Of a stretch of DNA of 64,000 bases, positions 51,132 to 59,451 are shown in pieces. This DNA comes from Pseudomonas paraversuta. GTDB lineage: Bacteria > Pseudomonadota > Gammaproteobacteria > Pseudomonadales > Pseudomonadaceae. The stretch lies in NCBI RefSeq assembly GCF_904063065.1, contig NZ_CAJFCL010000013.1:25190-89189 (forward strand), in the 5' to 3' direction. Position numbers and translations under genes: made by a program. The notes beneath the pieces are model-generated. The model saw only the letters and a list, made by a program, of their open reading frames with translations, was not told the origin of the DNA and made no database searches. Position 1 is the first letter of the stretch, and every line of letters starts with the position of its first letter.

Positions 51132-52271
51132 CTAGGCGTGCGCGGGCATCAGATCTGCGTAGCGCTCGCAGTGGTAATCGGCATCCCCCAGACTCGCCTG
51201 GGCTACCCGTATGCGTTTCAGAAACAGCCCCACGTCCAGCTCATCGGTTACGCCAATCCCGCCGTGCATTTGCACCGCTTCATTGGCGACATTGAGGGCC
51301 ATCTGCCCCGCTTTCCACTTCGCCAGACTGGCAAAGCGCTGGCGCTCGGCGGCGCTCAGACGGCTGTCGTCCAGCGCCGCAAGCCCGGCCATCACCGCAC
51401 TGCGCGCCAGTTGTATCTGCACGTACAGCTCGGCAGAGCGATGCTGCAGTGACTGAAAGGAGCCGATCTTGACGTCAAACTGAACCCGGGTTTTCAGGTA
51501 GTCGAGGGTCATGGCGAAGAGCTTCTCGGCCATGCCCAGCATTTCGCCAGCCAGGCACACGCGGCCGCGGTCCAGGGCAATCTCGAGCGCCGGGCCTGCG
51601 GATCCGGGCTCACCCAGCAGCGCGTCATGCCCGACCTGGACCTGGTCCAGCTGCAGTCGCGCATGATTGCGCGAGTCGATCAGCGGCAGCGCCTGGACGC
51701 TCAGGCCCGGGGCATCAGCGGCCACCAGAAACAGACTAAGGCCCGCTCCTGCGCCCTTGGCGACCACCAGGTAGGCATCCGCACCCACGCCGTCGATGAC
51801 AAAATATTTGTTGCCGCTCAAGCTGTAGCCGTTTGCATTCGGCACCGCCTGCAACGCCACGTTCGCCGGGTTGTGGCGTGAGCCTTCGTCCAGGGCCAGG
51901 GCCAGGCGGCGCTCGCCGCTGATAGACGCCGATAACCAGCGATCCTGTTGCCCGGCGTTACCCTGCAGGTGCAGCAACGAGCCGCTGAGTACCACGCTTG
52001 AAAGCAGCGGCGAGGCACTGAGGTTGCTGCCAATGGACTCAAATATCGGCCCCAGGCCCATGCAGCCGAAATCCAGGCCGCCGAGATTTTCCGGGAACGG
52101 AATCGCGCTCCAGCCCAGCGCCACAGCGTCCTGCCACAGTTGCGGGTCAAAACCGTTGACACCGCCCTCATCGCGCAGTGCGCGCTGGCGCGATACGGGG
52201 CTGCGCGCGGCCAGGAACTCTCGGGCGCTGTCGGCCAACAACCGGTGATCTTCGCTATAAACCAGGTTCAT
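51132..52271 (-). CDS. Acyl-CoA dehydrogenase subunit (steroid side chain), I
   Basis: A 379-residue acyl-CoA dehydrogenase with AAGGA before the ATG. Typical helices and the C-terminal FAD-binding VQMHGGIGVTDELDVGLFLKR are present; the N-terminal half is more divergent than in the neighbours at 52282 and 53568. Steroid enzymes of this kind (ChsE, Scd) are alpha2beta2 heterotetramers of unlike subunits, and this one fits the FAD-poor or second subunit next to the 52282 gene. Confidence 0.85.
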   Translation of the reverse strand: MNLVYSEDHRLLADSAREFLAARSPVSRQRALRDEGGVNGFDPQLWQDAVALGWSAIPFPENLGGLDFGCMGLGPIFESIGSNLSASPLLSSVVLSGSLLHLQGNAGQQDRWLSASISGERRLALALDEGSRHNPANVALQAVPNANGYSLSGNKYFVIDGVGADAYLVVAKGAGAGLSLFLVAADAPGLSVQALPLIDSRNHARLQLDQVQVGHDALLGEPGSAGPALEIALDRGRVCLAGEMLGMAEKLFAMTLDYLKTRVQFDVKIGSFQSLQHRSAELYVQIQLARSAVMAGLAALDDSRLSAAERQRFASLAKWKAGQMALNVANEAVQMHGGIGVTDELDVGLFLKRIRVAQASLGDADYHCERYADLMPAHA

Positions 52272-52281
52272 GCTGAGTTCC

Positions 52282-53472
52282 TTACTTCACGTCAGGCAGG
52301 CCAAGGACCCGCTTGGCGATAACATTGAGCTGGATTTCCGACGCACCGCCGGAAATCGTCAGGGCAAAGCTGTTTAACCAGCCGCGGGTGATGGCCTGTT
52401 CCTGGGGGCTGAAAGCACCCTTGTCCCAGCCCAGAGCGTGATACCCCATCACGTCCAGCAATACCTCGAACTTGTCGCGTTCCTGTTCGGTGTGCACCAG
52501 CTTCATGATCGACATCAGCCCGCTGACGTCCTGCCCGGCACGGGCTTCCTGACCCATGCGCTGGACTGTCAGGTTGTAGCTTTGCTCGTTCATGGCGCAG
52601 GCCACGGCGCGGGCTGCAAGGGCCAACTCGCCCTGGCCGGATGGCTCGGGCAAGTACTCGTTGACCAGTGGCAGCAAGTGGAAATGCGTCGGCAGGCTGA
52701 ACTCGCCGAATTTGGACATGGCTTTGCGTTCGTGTTGCAACAGGCGCTTGGCCAGGTTCCAGCCACCGTGCAACGGACCGATGAGCTGGCTTTTAGGCAC
52801 TTTGACGGAGTCGAAAAACACCTGACAGAACGCCGATTTGCCACTGATCAAATCAATGGGCGCAACGCTGACCCCGGGGCTCTTCATGTCCAGAACAATC
52901 AGGCTGATCCCCGTGTGCTTGCTGGCCGCAGGATCAGTGCGCACCAGGGCGTACATCCAGTCCGACTTGTCGCCATAGGAGGTCCAGATCTTGCTGCCAT
53001 CCACCACGAAGTGATCGCCGGCATCCCGGGCCGAGGTTTTCAGGCTCGCCAGATCCGAGCCGGCATTGGGCTCGGAAAAACCCTGACACCAGCGCACTTC
53101 GCCACGGGTCATCGGGGTCAGGAGGTTTTTCTTTTGTTCTTCAGTGCCGAATTCCAGCAATACCGGGCCGAGCATCCAGATGCCCAGATTGATTTGCGGC
53201 GGCCGGCATTTAAGACGGCGCAGCTCGCTTTCCAGCACCGCGTTGTATTCCTCGCTCAGCCCGGCGCCGCCATACGCCTGTGGCCAGTCCGGACAGAACC
53301 AGCCCTTGTCGCGCATGCGTTCGAACCACAGCCGGGCGTCGGCATCGGGAAACTCGACCTCGTTCGCACCCCACACCAGCTCGCCTTCAGGAATGGCTTT
53401 ACGCTGCGAGGGCGGACAGTTGGCCTCAAGCCAGCTGCGGGTTTGCTCTCTGAACTGATCAATGGCGTTCAT
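52282..53472 (-). CDS. Acyl-CoA dehydrogenase subunit (steroid side chain), II
   Basis: A 396-residue acyl-CoA dehydrogenase; start at MNAIDQFREQ (53472). Contains the flavin-site segments WCQGFSEPNAGSDLASLKT and VDGSKIWTSYGDKSD and the C-terminal LTISGGASEIQLNVIAKRVLGLP. Ten bases separate it from the 51132 gene, indicating a two-subunit enzyme. It introduces the alpha,beta double bond in the steroid side-chain CoA ester. Confidence 0.87.
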   Translation of the reverse strand: MNAIDQFREQTRSWLEANCPPSQRKAIPEGELVWGANEVEFPDADARLWFERMRDKGWFCPDWPQAYGGAGLSEEYNAVLESELRRLKCRPPQINLGIWMLGPVLLEFGTEEQKKNLLTPMTRGEVRWCQGFSEPNAGSDLASLKTSARDAGDHFVVDGSKIWTSYGDKSDWMYALVRTDPAASKHTGISLIVLDMKSPGVSVAPIDLISGKSAFCQVFFDSVKVPKSQLIGPLHGGWNLAKRLLQHERKAMSKFGEFSLPTHFHLLPLVNEYLPEPSGQGELALAARAVACAMNEQSYNLTVQRMGQEARAGQDVSGLMSIMKLVHTEQERDKFEVLLDVMGYHALGWDKGAFSPQEQAITRGWLNSFALTISGGASEIQLNVIAKRVLGLPDVK

Positions 53473-53510
53473 GGGTTTCACCTGTAAATGGTCACCTGCT
53501 GACACAACAC

Positions 53511-53552
53511 CTGCAGGAACGAGCTATTTGTCGAGAACAGCTCGCTCCTGCG
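53511..53552. repeat. Short REP-like inverted repeat
   Basis: CTGCAGGAACGAGCT and AGCTCGCTCCTGCGG pair around a short centre in the 95-bp gap between two acyl-CoA dehydrogenase genes, the only sizeable break in this operon. Confidence 0.75.
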
Positions 53553-53567
53553 GTTAGGTGATGGGTG

Positions 53568-54737
53568 TCAGCGTTGGGTACGCGGCATGCCCAGGCCGAA
53601 CTGGGCAATCAACTCGCGCTGGATCTCGTTGGTGCCGCCACCAAAGGTCAGGGTCACCGAGGCACGTACTTCGTACTCCAGCTCGCCTTGCAACAACGAC
53701 GCCGCCGAGCCGCCTTGAATCAGTCCGTTGGCCCCGACGATGTTGCTCAGCAGCCGCAGAATCTCGATCGCCGACTCCGAGCCGTAAACCTTGGTGGTCG
53801 ACGCCAGCGCAACGTCCATGCGCTCACGCTCCAGGTCAGCGGCAATCCGCAGGTTGATCAGGCGCATGGCTTCAAGCCGCGCATAACATTGCGCCAGACC
53901 GGCCCGCACCCACGCTTTGTCGGTGGCACGAACACCTTGCTCGTCGGCCTCACGGGCCCACATGAAGACCTTGCGAAACAGCCCTGCCACCTTGTCGGAC
54001 CATGCCCCCAGCCCCAGCCGCTCATGGTTGAGCTGCGCCGTGATCAACTTCCAGCCACCGTGCAACTCGCCCACCAGCATGTCCCGGGGCACCTGCACGT
54101 TGTCGTAGTAAGTGGCGGCGGTCGGGTTGCTGGTGGTCGGGATCACAGTGGTCGTAAAACCTTCAGCCGCTGTGTCCAGAATCAGGATCGATACACCCTT
54201 GTGCCGTGGGCGCTCAGGGTCGGTACGGGCCGCCAGCCAGATGTAATCGGCCGACTCGGCGCCCGAGGTCCAGAGCTTGGTGCCATTGACCACAAACTCG
54301 TCGCCTTGCAGCCGGGCAGTGGTTTTCAGCACCGCCAGGTCGCTGCCGGCATCCGGCTCGGAATAGCCGATGGCAAAAATGATTTCGCCCGCGGCGATGC
54401 CCGGCAAGAATTTGGCTTTTTGCAGCTCGGTACCGTGGGCCATCAACGCCGGCCCCACCGTGCTGATGGTCACGAACGGCAGCGGCGCACCGGCAATATT
54501 GGCTTCTTCAAAGAAGATGAATTGCTCGGTAGGACCATAACCCTGGCCGCCGTGCTCCTTGGGCCAGCCCACCGCCAGCCAGCCGTCACGGCCCATCTGG
54601 CGGATGGTGTCGCGGTATAGCTCGCCGCCCTCTTTGCCGCGCAATTGTTCACGCAGCTGCGGGGTCATCAGGTTCTGGAAATAGTCCCGCACCTTGAGGC
54701 GCAGGGCGTGTTGTTCGGGTGTGAGGTCGACGAACAT
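53568..54737 (-). CDS. Acyl-CoA dehydrogenase subunit (steroid side chain), III
   Basis: A 389-residue acyl-CoA dehydrogenase with AAGGAGCTC before the ATG. Flavin and substrate segments IGYSEPDAGSDLAVLKT, VNGTKLWTSGAESADY and the C-terminal TFGGGTNEIQRELIAQFGLG are intact. It resembles FadE28/29-like and ChsE-type enzymes. Its likely partner subunit is the gene at 56335, separated by the aldolase and MaoC genes. Confidence 0.87.
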   Translation of the reverse strand: MFVDLTPEQHALRLKVRDYFQNLMTPQLREQLRGKEGGELYRDTIRQMGRDGWLAVGWPKEHGGQGYGPTEQFIFFEEANIAGAPLPFVTISTVGPALMAHGTELQKAKFLPGIAAGEIIFAIGYSEPDAGSDLAVLKTTARLQGDEFVVNGTKLWTSGAESADYIWLAARTDPERPRHKGVSILILDTAAEGFTTTVIPTTSNPTAATYYDNVQVPRDMLVGELHGGWKLITAQLNHERLGLGAWSDKVAGLFRKVFMWAREADEQGVRATDKAWVRAGLAQCYARLEAMRLINLRIAADLERERMDVALASTTKVYGSESAIEILRLLSNIVGANGLIQGGSAASLLQGELEYEVRASVTLTFGGGTNEIQRELIAQFGLGMPRTQR

Positions 54738-54746
54738 GTGAGCTCC

Positions 54747-55925
54747 TTAGGCCGTACCAAGAATCAGGCCGCTGGTGGGTACGCCGGTACCGGCGGTCAC
54801 CAGCACGTTCTCCACGCTGTCGACCTGGTTGACCGCAGTGCCACGCACCTGGCGTACGGCTTCAGCCACGCCGTTCATGCCGTGGATGTAGGCCTCGCCC
54901 AATTGTCCGCCGTGGGTATTGATCGGAAACTTGCCGCCGCGGGCATGGTGCCCGGCGCGGATGAATTCCTTGGCTTCGCCGCGTTCGCACAGGCCGAACT
55001 CTTCGAGCTGGGGCAGTACAAACGGCGTGAAATGGTCGTAAATGATCGCCGTTTGCAGCGCCTCGGGCCCAAGACCCGACTGGCGATACAACTCTTTGGC
55101 AACCACGCCCATTTCCGGCAGGCCGGTAATGTCGTCGCGGTAGAACGAGGTCATGATTTGCTGGCCCGAGGTAATCCCCTGCGAACCGGCCTTGATCGTC
55201 ACCGGCTTCTGGCGCAGGTCTTTGGCCCGCTCGGCCGAGGTGATCACCATGGCCACGGCACCGTCGGATTCCTGGCAGCAGTCGAGCAAATGCAGCGGCT
55301 CGCAAATCCAGCGTGAAGCCTGATGTTCTTCAAGGGTGATCGGCTTGCCGTAAAAGAATGCGGCCGGGTTGGTCGCGGCAAAATCACGTACCGCCACCGC
55401 AACCCGACCGAAGTCTTCGGAGGTGGCGCCATAGGTGTGCATGTAGCGCTGGGCAAACATGCCCACCCATGACGCCGGGGTGTGCAGGCCGTGGGGCATG
55501 TACCAGCCGTAGTTGACGTTTTCGAAAATCGGCGTCGAGGCGAAACCGTAGCTGCCGCTGCCGAAGCGATACCACGAACGCTCGTTCATGGCGCGGTACA
55601 CCACCACAACCTTGGCCACACCGGTGGCCACGGCCATGGCCGCGTGCATGATCGGCGCACAGGCGGCCCCCCCGCCATGGGGCACCTGGGAGAAGAACTT
55701 GACGTCCTTGCAGCCCAGCAAGCGGGCGATTTCGTATTCCGGGACTTTATCCACCGAGTACGAGCTGAAACCTTCAACTTCGGACGGGTCGATTCCGGCG
55801 TCTTTAAGGGCGGCCAGGGTCGCTTCAAGTGCCAGGCGCAGCTCGGTGCGCCCTGAATTTTTCGAGAATTCGGTCGCACCCAGGCCAACAATGGCGGCGC
55901 TACCGGAAAGTGACGATTGCGTCAT
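54747..55925 (-). CDS. Thiolase-fold steroid aldolase (Ltp2/Sal-like), second copy
   Basis: A 392-residue Ltp2-type protein. The hallmark tyrosine motif AIIYDHFTPFVLPQLEEFG is the Ltp2 active-site segment, with INTHGGQLGEAYIHGMNG downstream and VTAGTGVPTSGL near the end. It should perform retro-aldol cleavage of a 17-hydroxy-propanoyl-CoA-type side chain, giving a 17-ketosteroid and propionyl-CoA. MaoC (55944) and MaoC-DUF35 (57478) genes upstream reproduce the ChsH1-ChsH2-Ltp2 set of the actinobacterial igr operon. Confidence 0.9.
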   Translation of the reverse strand: MTQSSLSGSAAIVGLGATEFSKNSGRTELRLALEATLAALKDAGIDPSEVEGFSSYSVDKVPEYEIARLLGCKDVKFFSQVPHGGGAACAPIMHAAMAVATGVAKVVVVYRAMNERSWYRFGSGSYGFASTPIFENVNYGWYMPHGLHTPASWVGMFAQRYMHTYGATSEDFGRVAVAVRDFAATNPAAFFYGKPITLEEHQASRWICEPLHLLDCCQESDGAVAMVITSAERAKDLRQKPVTIKAGSQGITSGQQIMTSFYRDDITGLPEMGVVAKELYRQSGLGPEALQTAIIYDHFTPFVLPQLEEFGLCERGEAKEFIRAGHHARGGKFPINTHGGQLGEAYIHGMNGVAEAVRQVRGTAVNQVDSVENVLVTAGTGVPTSGLILGTA

Positions 55926-55943
55926 GTGTGCTGTCTCCCGCTA

Positions 55944-56363
55944 TCAGGGCAGAACCAGCGTGACCGTACCGGTCACGTGGTTGCCCATCGAATTTTTGCC
56001 GCCAAGGGTTATTTCCACCGTGCGGGTGGCAGCATCCAGTCCGGTGACTGCGCCATTGAAGGTCATGCTATCGCCGGGGTAATTCGGCGCGCCGAGCTTG
56101 ATCTTCAGCGAGGCAAAACGCGCCTCGGGGCCCGCCCACTCTTCGACATAACGCTGCACCAGACCGTTGGTGGTAAGGATGTTCATAAAAATGTGCGGCG
56201 AGCCCAGGGCCTGGGCAGCGTTCAAATCATGGTGACCCGGGAAGTAGTCACGGGTGGCAATGGCGCCGCCGGTAACCAGACCCACGGTGATCGGGATCGC
56301 CAGGGCCGGCAAGGTTTCGCCGGGGCGCACGTCGTCAAAGCGCTTGGTGTTCTGCAAGGTCAT
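55944..56363 (-). CDS. MaoC-family hydratase subunit (ChsH1-like)
   Basis: A 139-residue hot-dog protein; the first 29 bp overlap the end of the acyl-CoA dehydrogenase gene. The hydratase motif is in ATRDYFPGHHDLNAAQALG (Asp/His pair) and PNYPGDSMTFNG is conserved in MaoC folds. ChsH1 carries the catalytic residues in the ChsH1-ChsH2 heterodimer that hydrates the steroid enoyl-CoA side chain. Confidence 0.87.
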   Translation of the reverse strand: MTLQNTKRFDDVRPGETLPALAIPITVGLVTGGAIATRDYFPGHHDLNAAQALGSPHIFMNILTTNGLVQRYVEEWAGPEARFASLKIKLGAPNYPGDSMTFNGAVTGLDAATRTVEITLGGKNSMGNHVTGTVTLVLP

Positions 56364-57468
56364 ATTTCCATCCCAGCTTGTCGTTATGGCTCAGCCAGTC
56401 GCCGAGGCGTTCCAGGCATGCTGCCGATCCACCCAGGGCACAGCCCAGAGCGCGGCTCCAGTAGAGAAAGCGATGCATCGGGTACGTCAGATCGACGCCA
56501 ATGCCGCCGTGTACGTGCTGGGCGTTGTGCCCGATCAGATGACCTGCTTCGCAGGCATGCCAGGCGGTGGCCAGGGCCTCGGACGGCGCGGGCAAGCCGG
56601 CATCCAGGCGATAGCACAACTGCCACAGATTGCTGCGCAACGCCTCAAGGGCGATGTGCGCGTTGGCCATGCTCATTTGCACTGCCTGAAAACTGCCGAT
56701 GCTGCGTTCGAACTGACGTCGCTCGCTGACATACTCCACGGTGCGACGGATCTGCTCGGCGCTGACCCCCAGCTGCAATGCCGCCAGTGCCGCGATGCTG
56801 CGTGGTTCCAGCCAGTCCAGGGCGCAGGCCGGCAGCAACTGTTGCGAAGTGATAAACAGCCCGTCGATGGACAAGTCAGCCACCGCTTCGCCATGGGTCA
56901 TACGGCCCGGCACATGGCTGATCGCCGCAGCGCCCAGCTCGACAAATGCCAGCCGCGGCTGACCCTCGACGCTCACCAGCAGCAACGCCGCCTGTGACTG
57001 TCCGGCCAGAGCCAGGCCGGCCACCCGACCGTCAAGGCTCCAGCCCTGGCCCTGCGCAGTGGCCTGTAATTGCAGGCCCCGGGCACCGCTCAAGCCCCCA
57101 AGGTCGAGGGTCAACAAGACGCGACCGGCAGCCGCATCCGTGGCCCATGCCTGCAAGACCGGATCAGCCCAAGCGGCCAGGGTTGCTGCGGCCAGTTGAT
57201 GGCGCCACAACGGCACCTGCCCCAGAGCCCTGCCCTGGGCCTCGAGCACCGTCAGCAACTCGGTCATGCCCAGCCCGCTGCCGCCGTGGCTTTCAGGGAT
57301 GGCCAGGGCCTGCAGCCCGGTCTCTGTGCACAGTTGCCACAGCGGCTCCATAAAGGCATGTTCGCTGGTGTCGAACTGACGCAAGCGGTCATCGGTGCAG
57401 TAGTCTGCAAATACGCTACCGGCCATTTCGGCGATAGCGTGTTGATCTTCGGTGAATTCGAAATCCAT
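56335..57468 (-). CDS. Acyl-CoA dehydrogenase subunit (steroid side chain), IV
   Basis: A 377-residue acyl-CoA dehydrogenase with AAGGAG six bases before the ATG. It begins MDFEFTEDQHAIAEMAGSVF and ends with the FAD-binding AQHVHGGIGVDLTYPMHRFLYWSRAL. Like the 51132 protein it has a degenerate middle region and probably forms a heteromeric enzyme with the 53568 protein. Confidence 0.86.
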   Translation of the reverse strand: MDFEFTEDQHAIAEMAGSVFADYCTDDRLRQFDTSEHAFMEPLWQLCTETGLQALAIPESHGGSGLGMTELLTVLEAQGRALGQVPLWRHQLAAATLAAWADPVLQAWATDAAAGRVLLTLDLGGLSGARGLQLQATAQGQGWSLDGRVAGLALAGQSQAALLLVSVEGQPRLAFVELGAAAISHVPGRMTHGEAVADLSIDGLFITSQQLLPACALDWLEPRSIAALAALQLGVSAEQIRRTVEYVSERRQFERSIGSFQAVQMSMANAHIALEALRSNLWQLCYRLDAGLPAPSEALATAWHACEAGHLIGHNAQHVHGGIGVDLTYPMHRFLYWSRALGCALGGSAACLERLGDWLSHNDKLGWKYDLAEHQAL

Positions 57469-57477
57469 GCTCGCTCC

Positions 57478-58467
57478 TTACTCGGCTGCCGGTAAAGAAA
57501 GTGCCCGGAACAACGGCAACGTCAGTTCGCCGTCGAAGGTCTTGAACTCAAGCTGCAAGGGCATGCCGATGCTCAGTTCTTCGCGCTTGACCCCCACCAG
57601 TCCGGCCACCAGGCGTACGCCCTCTTCCAGCTCGATCAGGCCGATCGGGTTGGGATGGTCGAACGGCGCGACTTCGGGGTAATGCATGATCACGAACGAA
57701 TACAGGCTGGCGCGGCCGCTGGCCTGCACGCTGTCCCAGTCGAACGAATGGCACTCGATGCATACCGGCGCCGGTGGATGGCGCAGGGTCTGGCACTGGG
57801 TACAGCGCTGGATCAACAACTTGCCCGCATCGCAGCCTTCCCAGAAAAACCGCGTGTCATCGCTCATGCCCGGCTTGGGGCGCTTGACCACAGGGGCGGT
57901 TTCAACTTTTGCCGGGGCCGCTTCAGCCGCCTTGGGGTTGGCCGGACGGAATTTGAATACCCGGAACAGCAACTCGCCGACTTCCTCGTCACCGCTTTTG
58001 TGCTCAACGAAGTAGCTCATCACCAGGGTGACAAAAAATCCGGTACCAAGACCGGTGGTTTTTTCGTCGCCCACCGAGTCCAGCCGGGTGGTGTAGTAGA
58101 GCTTTTCCCCCGGACGGACGTTGCGCTTGAACGTCAGTTCGGAGTTGACCGCCACCACCGAGCCATAGCCATACGACTCAATCAGCTTGAGCACTTCGTA
58201 GGGGTTTTCGGTGGTCGAGCCCGGTGCATAGTTGTTCAGGTGAAAGCCTTCCATGCACCACACCTGTAGCATTGCAGGCGGCGCCACCAGCCCGTCCTGC
58301 ACGCTGTTGGCGGCAAACAGCGGGTCGGTATAAAGCGGGTTGTCCACGCCCATGATCTCGCACCACTGGCGGATCATCGGGGCGTTGACTTCGTCCCAGG
58401 CGTAGACGCGACCATATTCACGCCCCACCAGGGCGCGCACGTCGGTTAGCAATTGAGAATCAGCCAA
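57478..58467 (-). CDS. MaoC-DUF35 fusion protein (ChsH2-like hydratase and aldolase adaptor)
   Basis: A 329-residue protein. I choose TTG at 58467 (six bases after AGGAG) over the in-frame TTG at 58482. N-terminal MaoC-like domain (about 10-165, with DNPLYTDPLFAANSV and VAPPAML) and a C-terminal DUF35 domain (about 195-320) with zinc ribbon CTQC-x10-CIEC. This is the domain order of mycobacterial ChsH2, whose DUF35 part binds and activates Ltp2. It is expected to pair with the MaoC protein at 55944 and the aldolase at 54747. Confidence 0.88.
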   Translation of the reverse strand: MADSQLLTDVRALVGREYGRVYAWDEVNAPMIRQWCEIMGVDNPLYTDPLFAANSVQDGLVAPPAMLQVWCMEGFHLNNYAPGSTTENPYEVLKLIESYGYGSVVAVNSELTFKRNVRPGEKLYYTTRLDSVGDEKTTGLGTGFFVTLVMSYFVEHKSGDEEVGELLFRVFKFRPANPKAAEAAPAKVETAPVVKRPKPGMSDDTRFFWEGCDAGKLLIQRCTQCQTLRHPPAPVCIECHSFDWDSVQASGRASLYSFVIMHYPEVAPFDHPNPIGLIELEEGVRLVAGLVGVKREELSIGMPLQLEFKTFDGELTLPLFRALSLPAAE

Positions 58468-58521
58468 GTTCGTCTCCTGCAAATTGAGAGCGGCAACCCA
58501 CTGGCCGCCGCTGAAGGTCGA

Positions 58522-59307
58522 TCAGTGAGCAGCGCTTTGCGCCGCACCCAAAAATGCCGGACGTTCGCCGCCGCCGTGCAGCAGCAGATTGCAGCCGCTG
58601 GCATACCCCGCCATGGGCGAGGCGATAAACAGACAGGCGTTACCGATGTCCTCGGGCAGCGCCATGCGCCCTGCCGGGATCCCGGCGCTGACTGCGGCAA
58701 TGCCGTGTTCATCGCCGTAATGCAGATGCGCCTGCTCGGTGCGTACCAGCCCCGGGCTGACCGCCACCACGCGCACTTTGGGCGCCCACTCCACCGCCAG
58801 CGATTGCACCAGTGCCAGTATCCCGGCCTTGGCCGCGCCATAGGCCGCGGTCCCCGGGGAAGCGCGCAAGGCGCTGATACTGCCGATAAACACAATGCAA
58901 CCGCCGCCATCCTGTTGCTGCATCAAGGCATTGGCCTGTTGCGCGACATTCAGCGGGGCGATCAGGTTGAGGCGGATAATGCCTTCGTGAAAACGTGGCG
59001 AAGCGCTGCCGGCATCGGCGGACGGACTGCCACCGGCGTTGTTGATGACCACATCGAGGCGACCGAAGTCGGCAGCAATCCCCGCAAACATGGCTTTAAG
59101 CGAATCCACATCACGCACGTCGCAAGCCATGAACAGCGCTTGCGCAGAACCTGCCTGCGGCAACGCCTCAGGTGCAGTCCTGCCGCACACGATCACCTGC
59201 GCCCCGGCCTCCAGAAAGCTGCGGGCAATGCCTGCACCGATGCCTTTGGTACCGCCGGTGACCAGCACCACTTTGCCGCTGTAGTCCAGCCCTGAGAGTT
59301 GGCCCAT
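58522..59307 (-). CDS. Short-chain dehydrogenase heading the side-chain operon
   Basis: A 261-residue SDR with AAAGGAG before the ATG. Cofactor motif TGGTKGIGAGI, NNAGGSPS, Ser in FIGSISALRA and YGAAKAG; the C-terminus is less typical (LLLHGGGERPAF). It is the first gene of the leftward operon to at least the ligase at 49415. Candidates are a hydroxysteroid dehydrogenase or an IpdF-like HIP-CoA reductase; sequence alone does not decide. Confidence 0.86.
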   Translation of the reverse strand: MGQLSGLDYSGKVVLVTGGTKGIGAGIARSFLEAGAQVIVCGRTAPEALPQAGSAQALFMACDVRDVDSLKAMFAGIAADFGRLDVVINNAGGSPSADAGSASPRFHEGIIRLNLIAPLNVAQQANALMQQQDGGGCIVFIGSISALRASPGTAAYGAAKAGILALVQSLAVEWAPKVRVVAVSPGLVRTEQAHLHYGDEHGIAAVSAGIPAGRMALPEDIGNACLFIASPMAGYASGCNLLLHGGGERPAFLGAAQSAAH

Positions 59308-59365
59308 GACGAGCTCCTTTTTCTACTGATGGAGCCACTCTAGGGGCAATCCGGGGGCTGCTCGT

Positions 59366-59382
59366 CGTCTGAACGGACGATG
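59366..59382 (+). promoter_or_regulatory. Cluster-wide 17-bp element, copy 5 (palindromic, divergent)
   Basis: Plus-strand reading: CGTC-TGAAC-GGACGATG, 69 bp before the enoyl-CoA hydratase start. Here the left side extends to CGTCGTC (59363-59369), nearly the inverse of GACGATG, so the site reads in both directions and also faces the SDR operon starting at 59307. Confidence 0.75.
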
Positions 59383-59451
59383 AAGCGCCCTCTTGCGAAC
59401 GCAACAATCCAGCGCACGCTGTGGTGACAGCCCCTGTTAATGAGGAACCCC

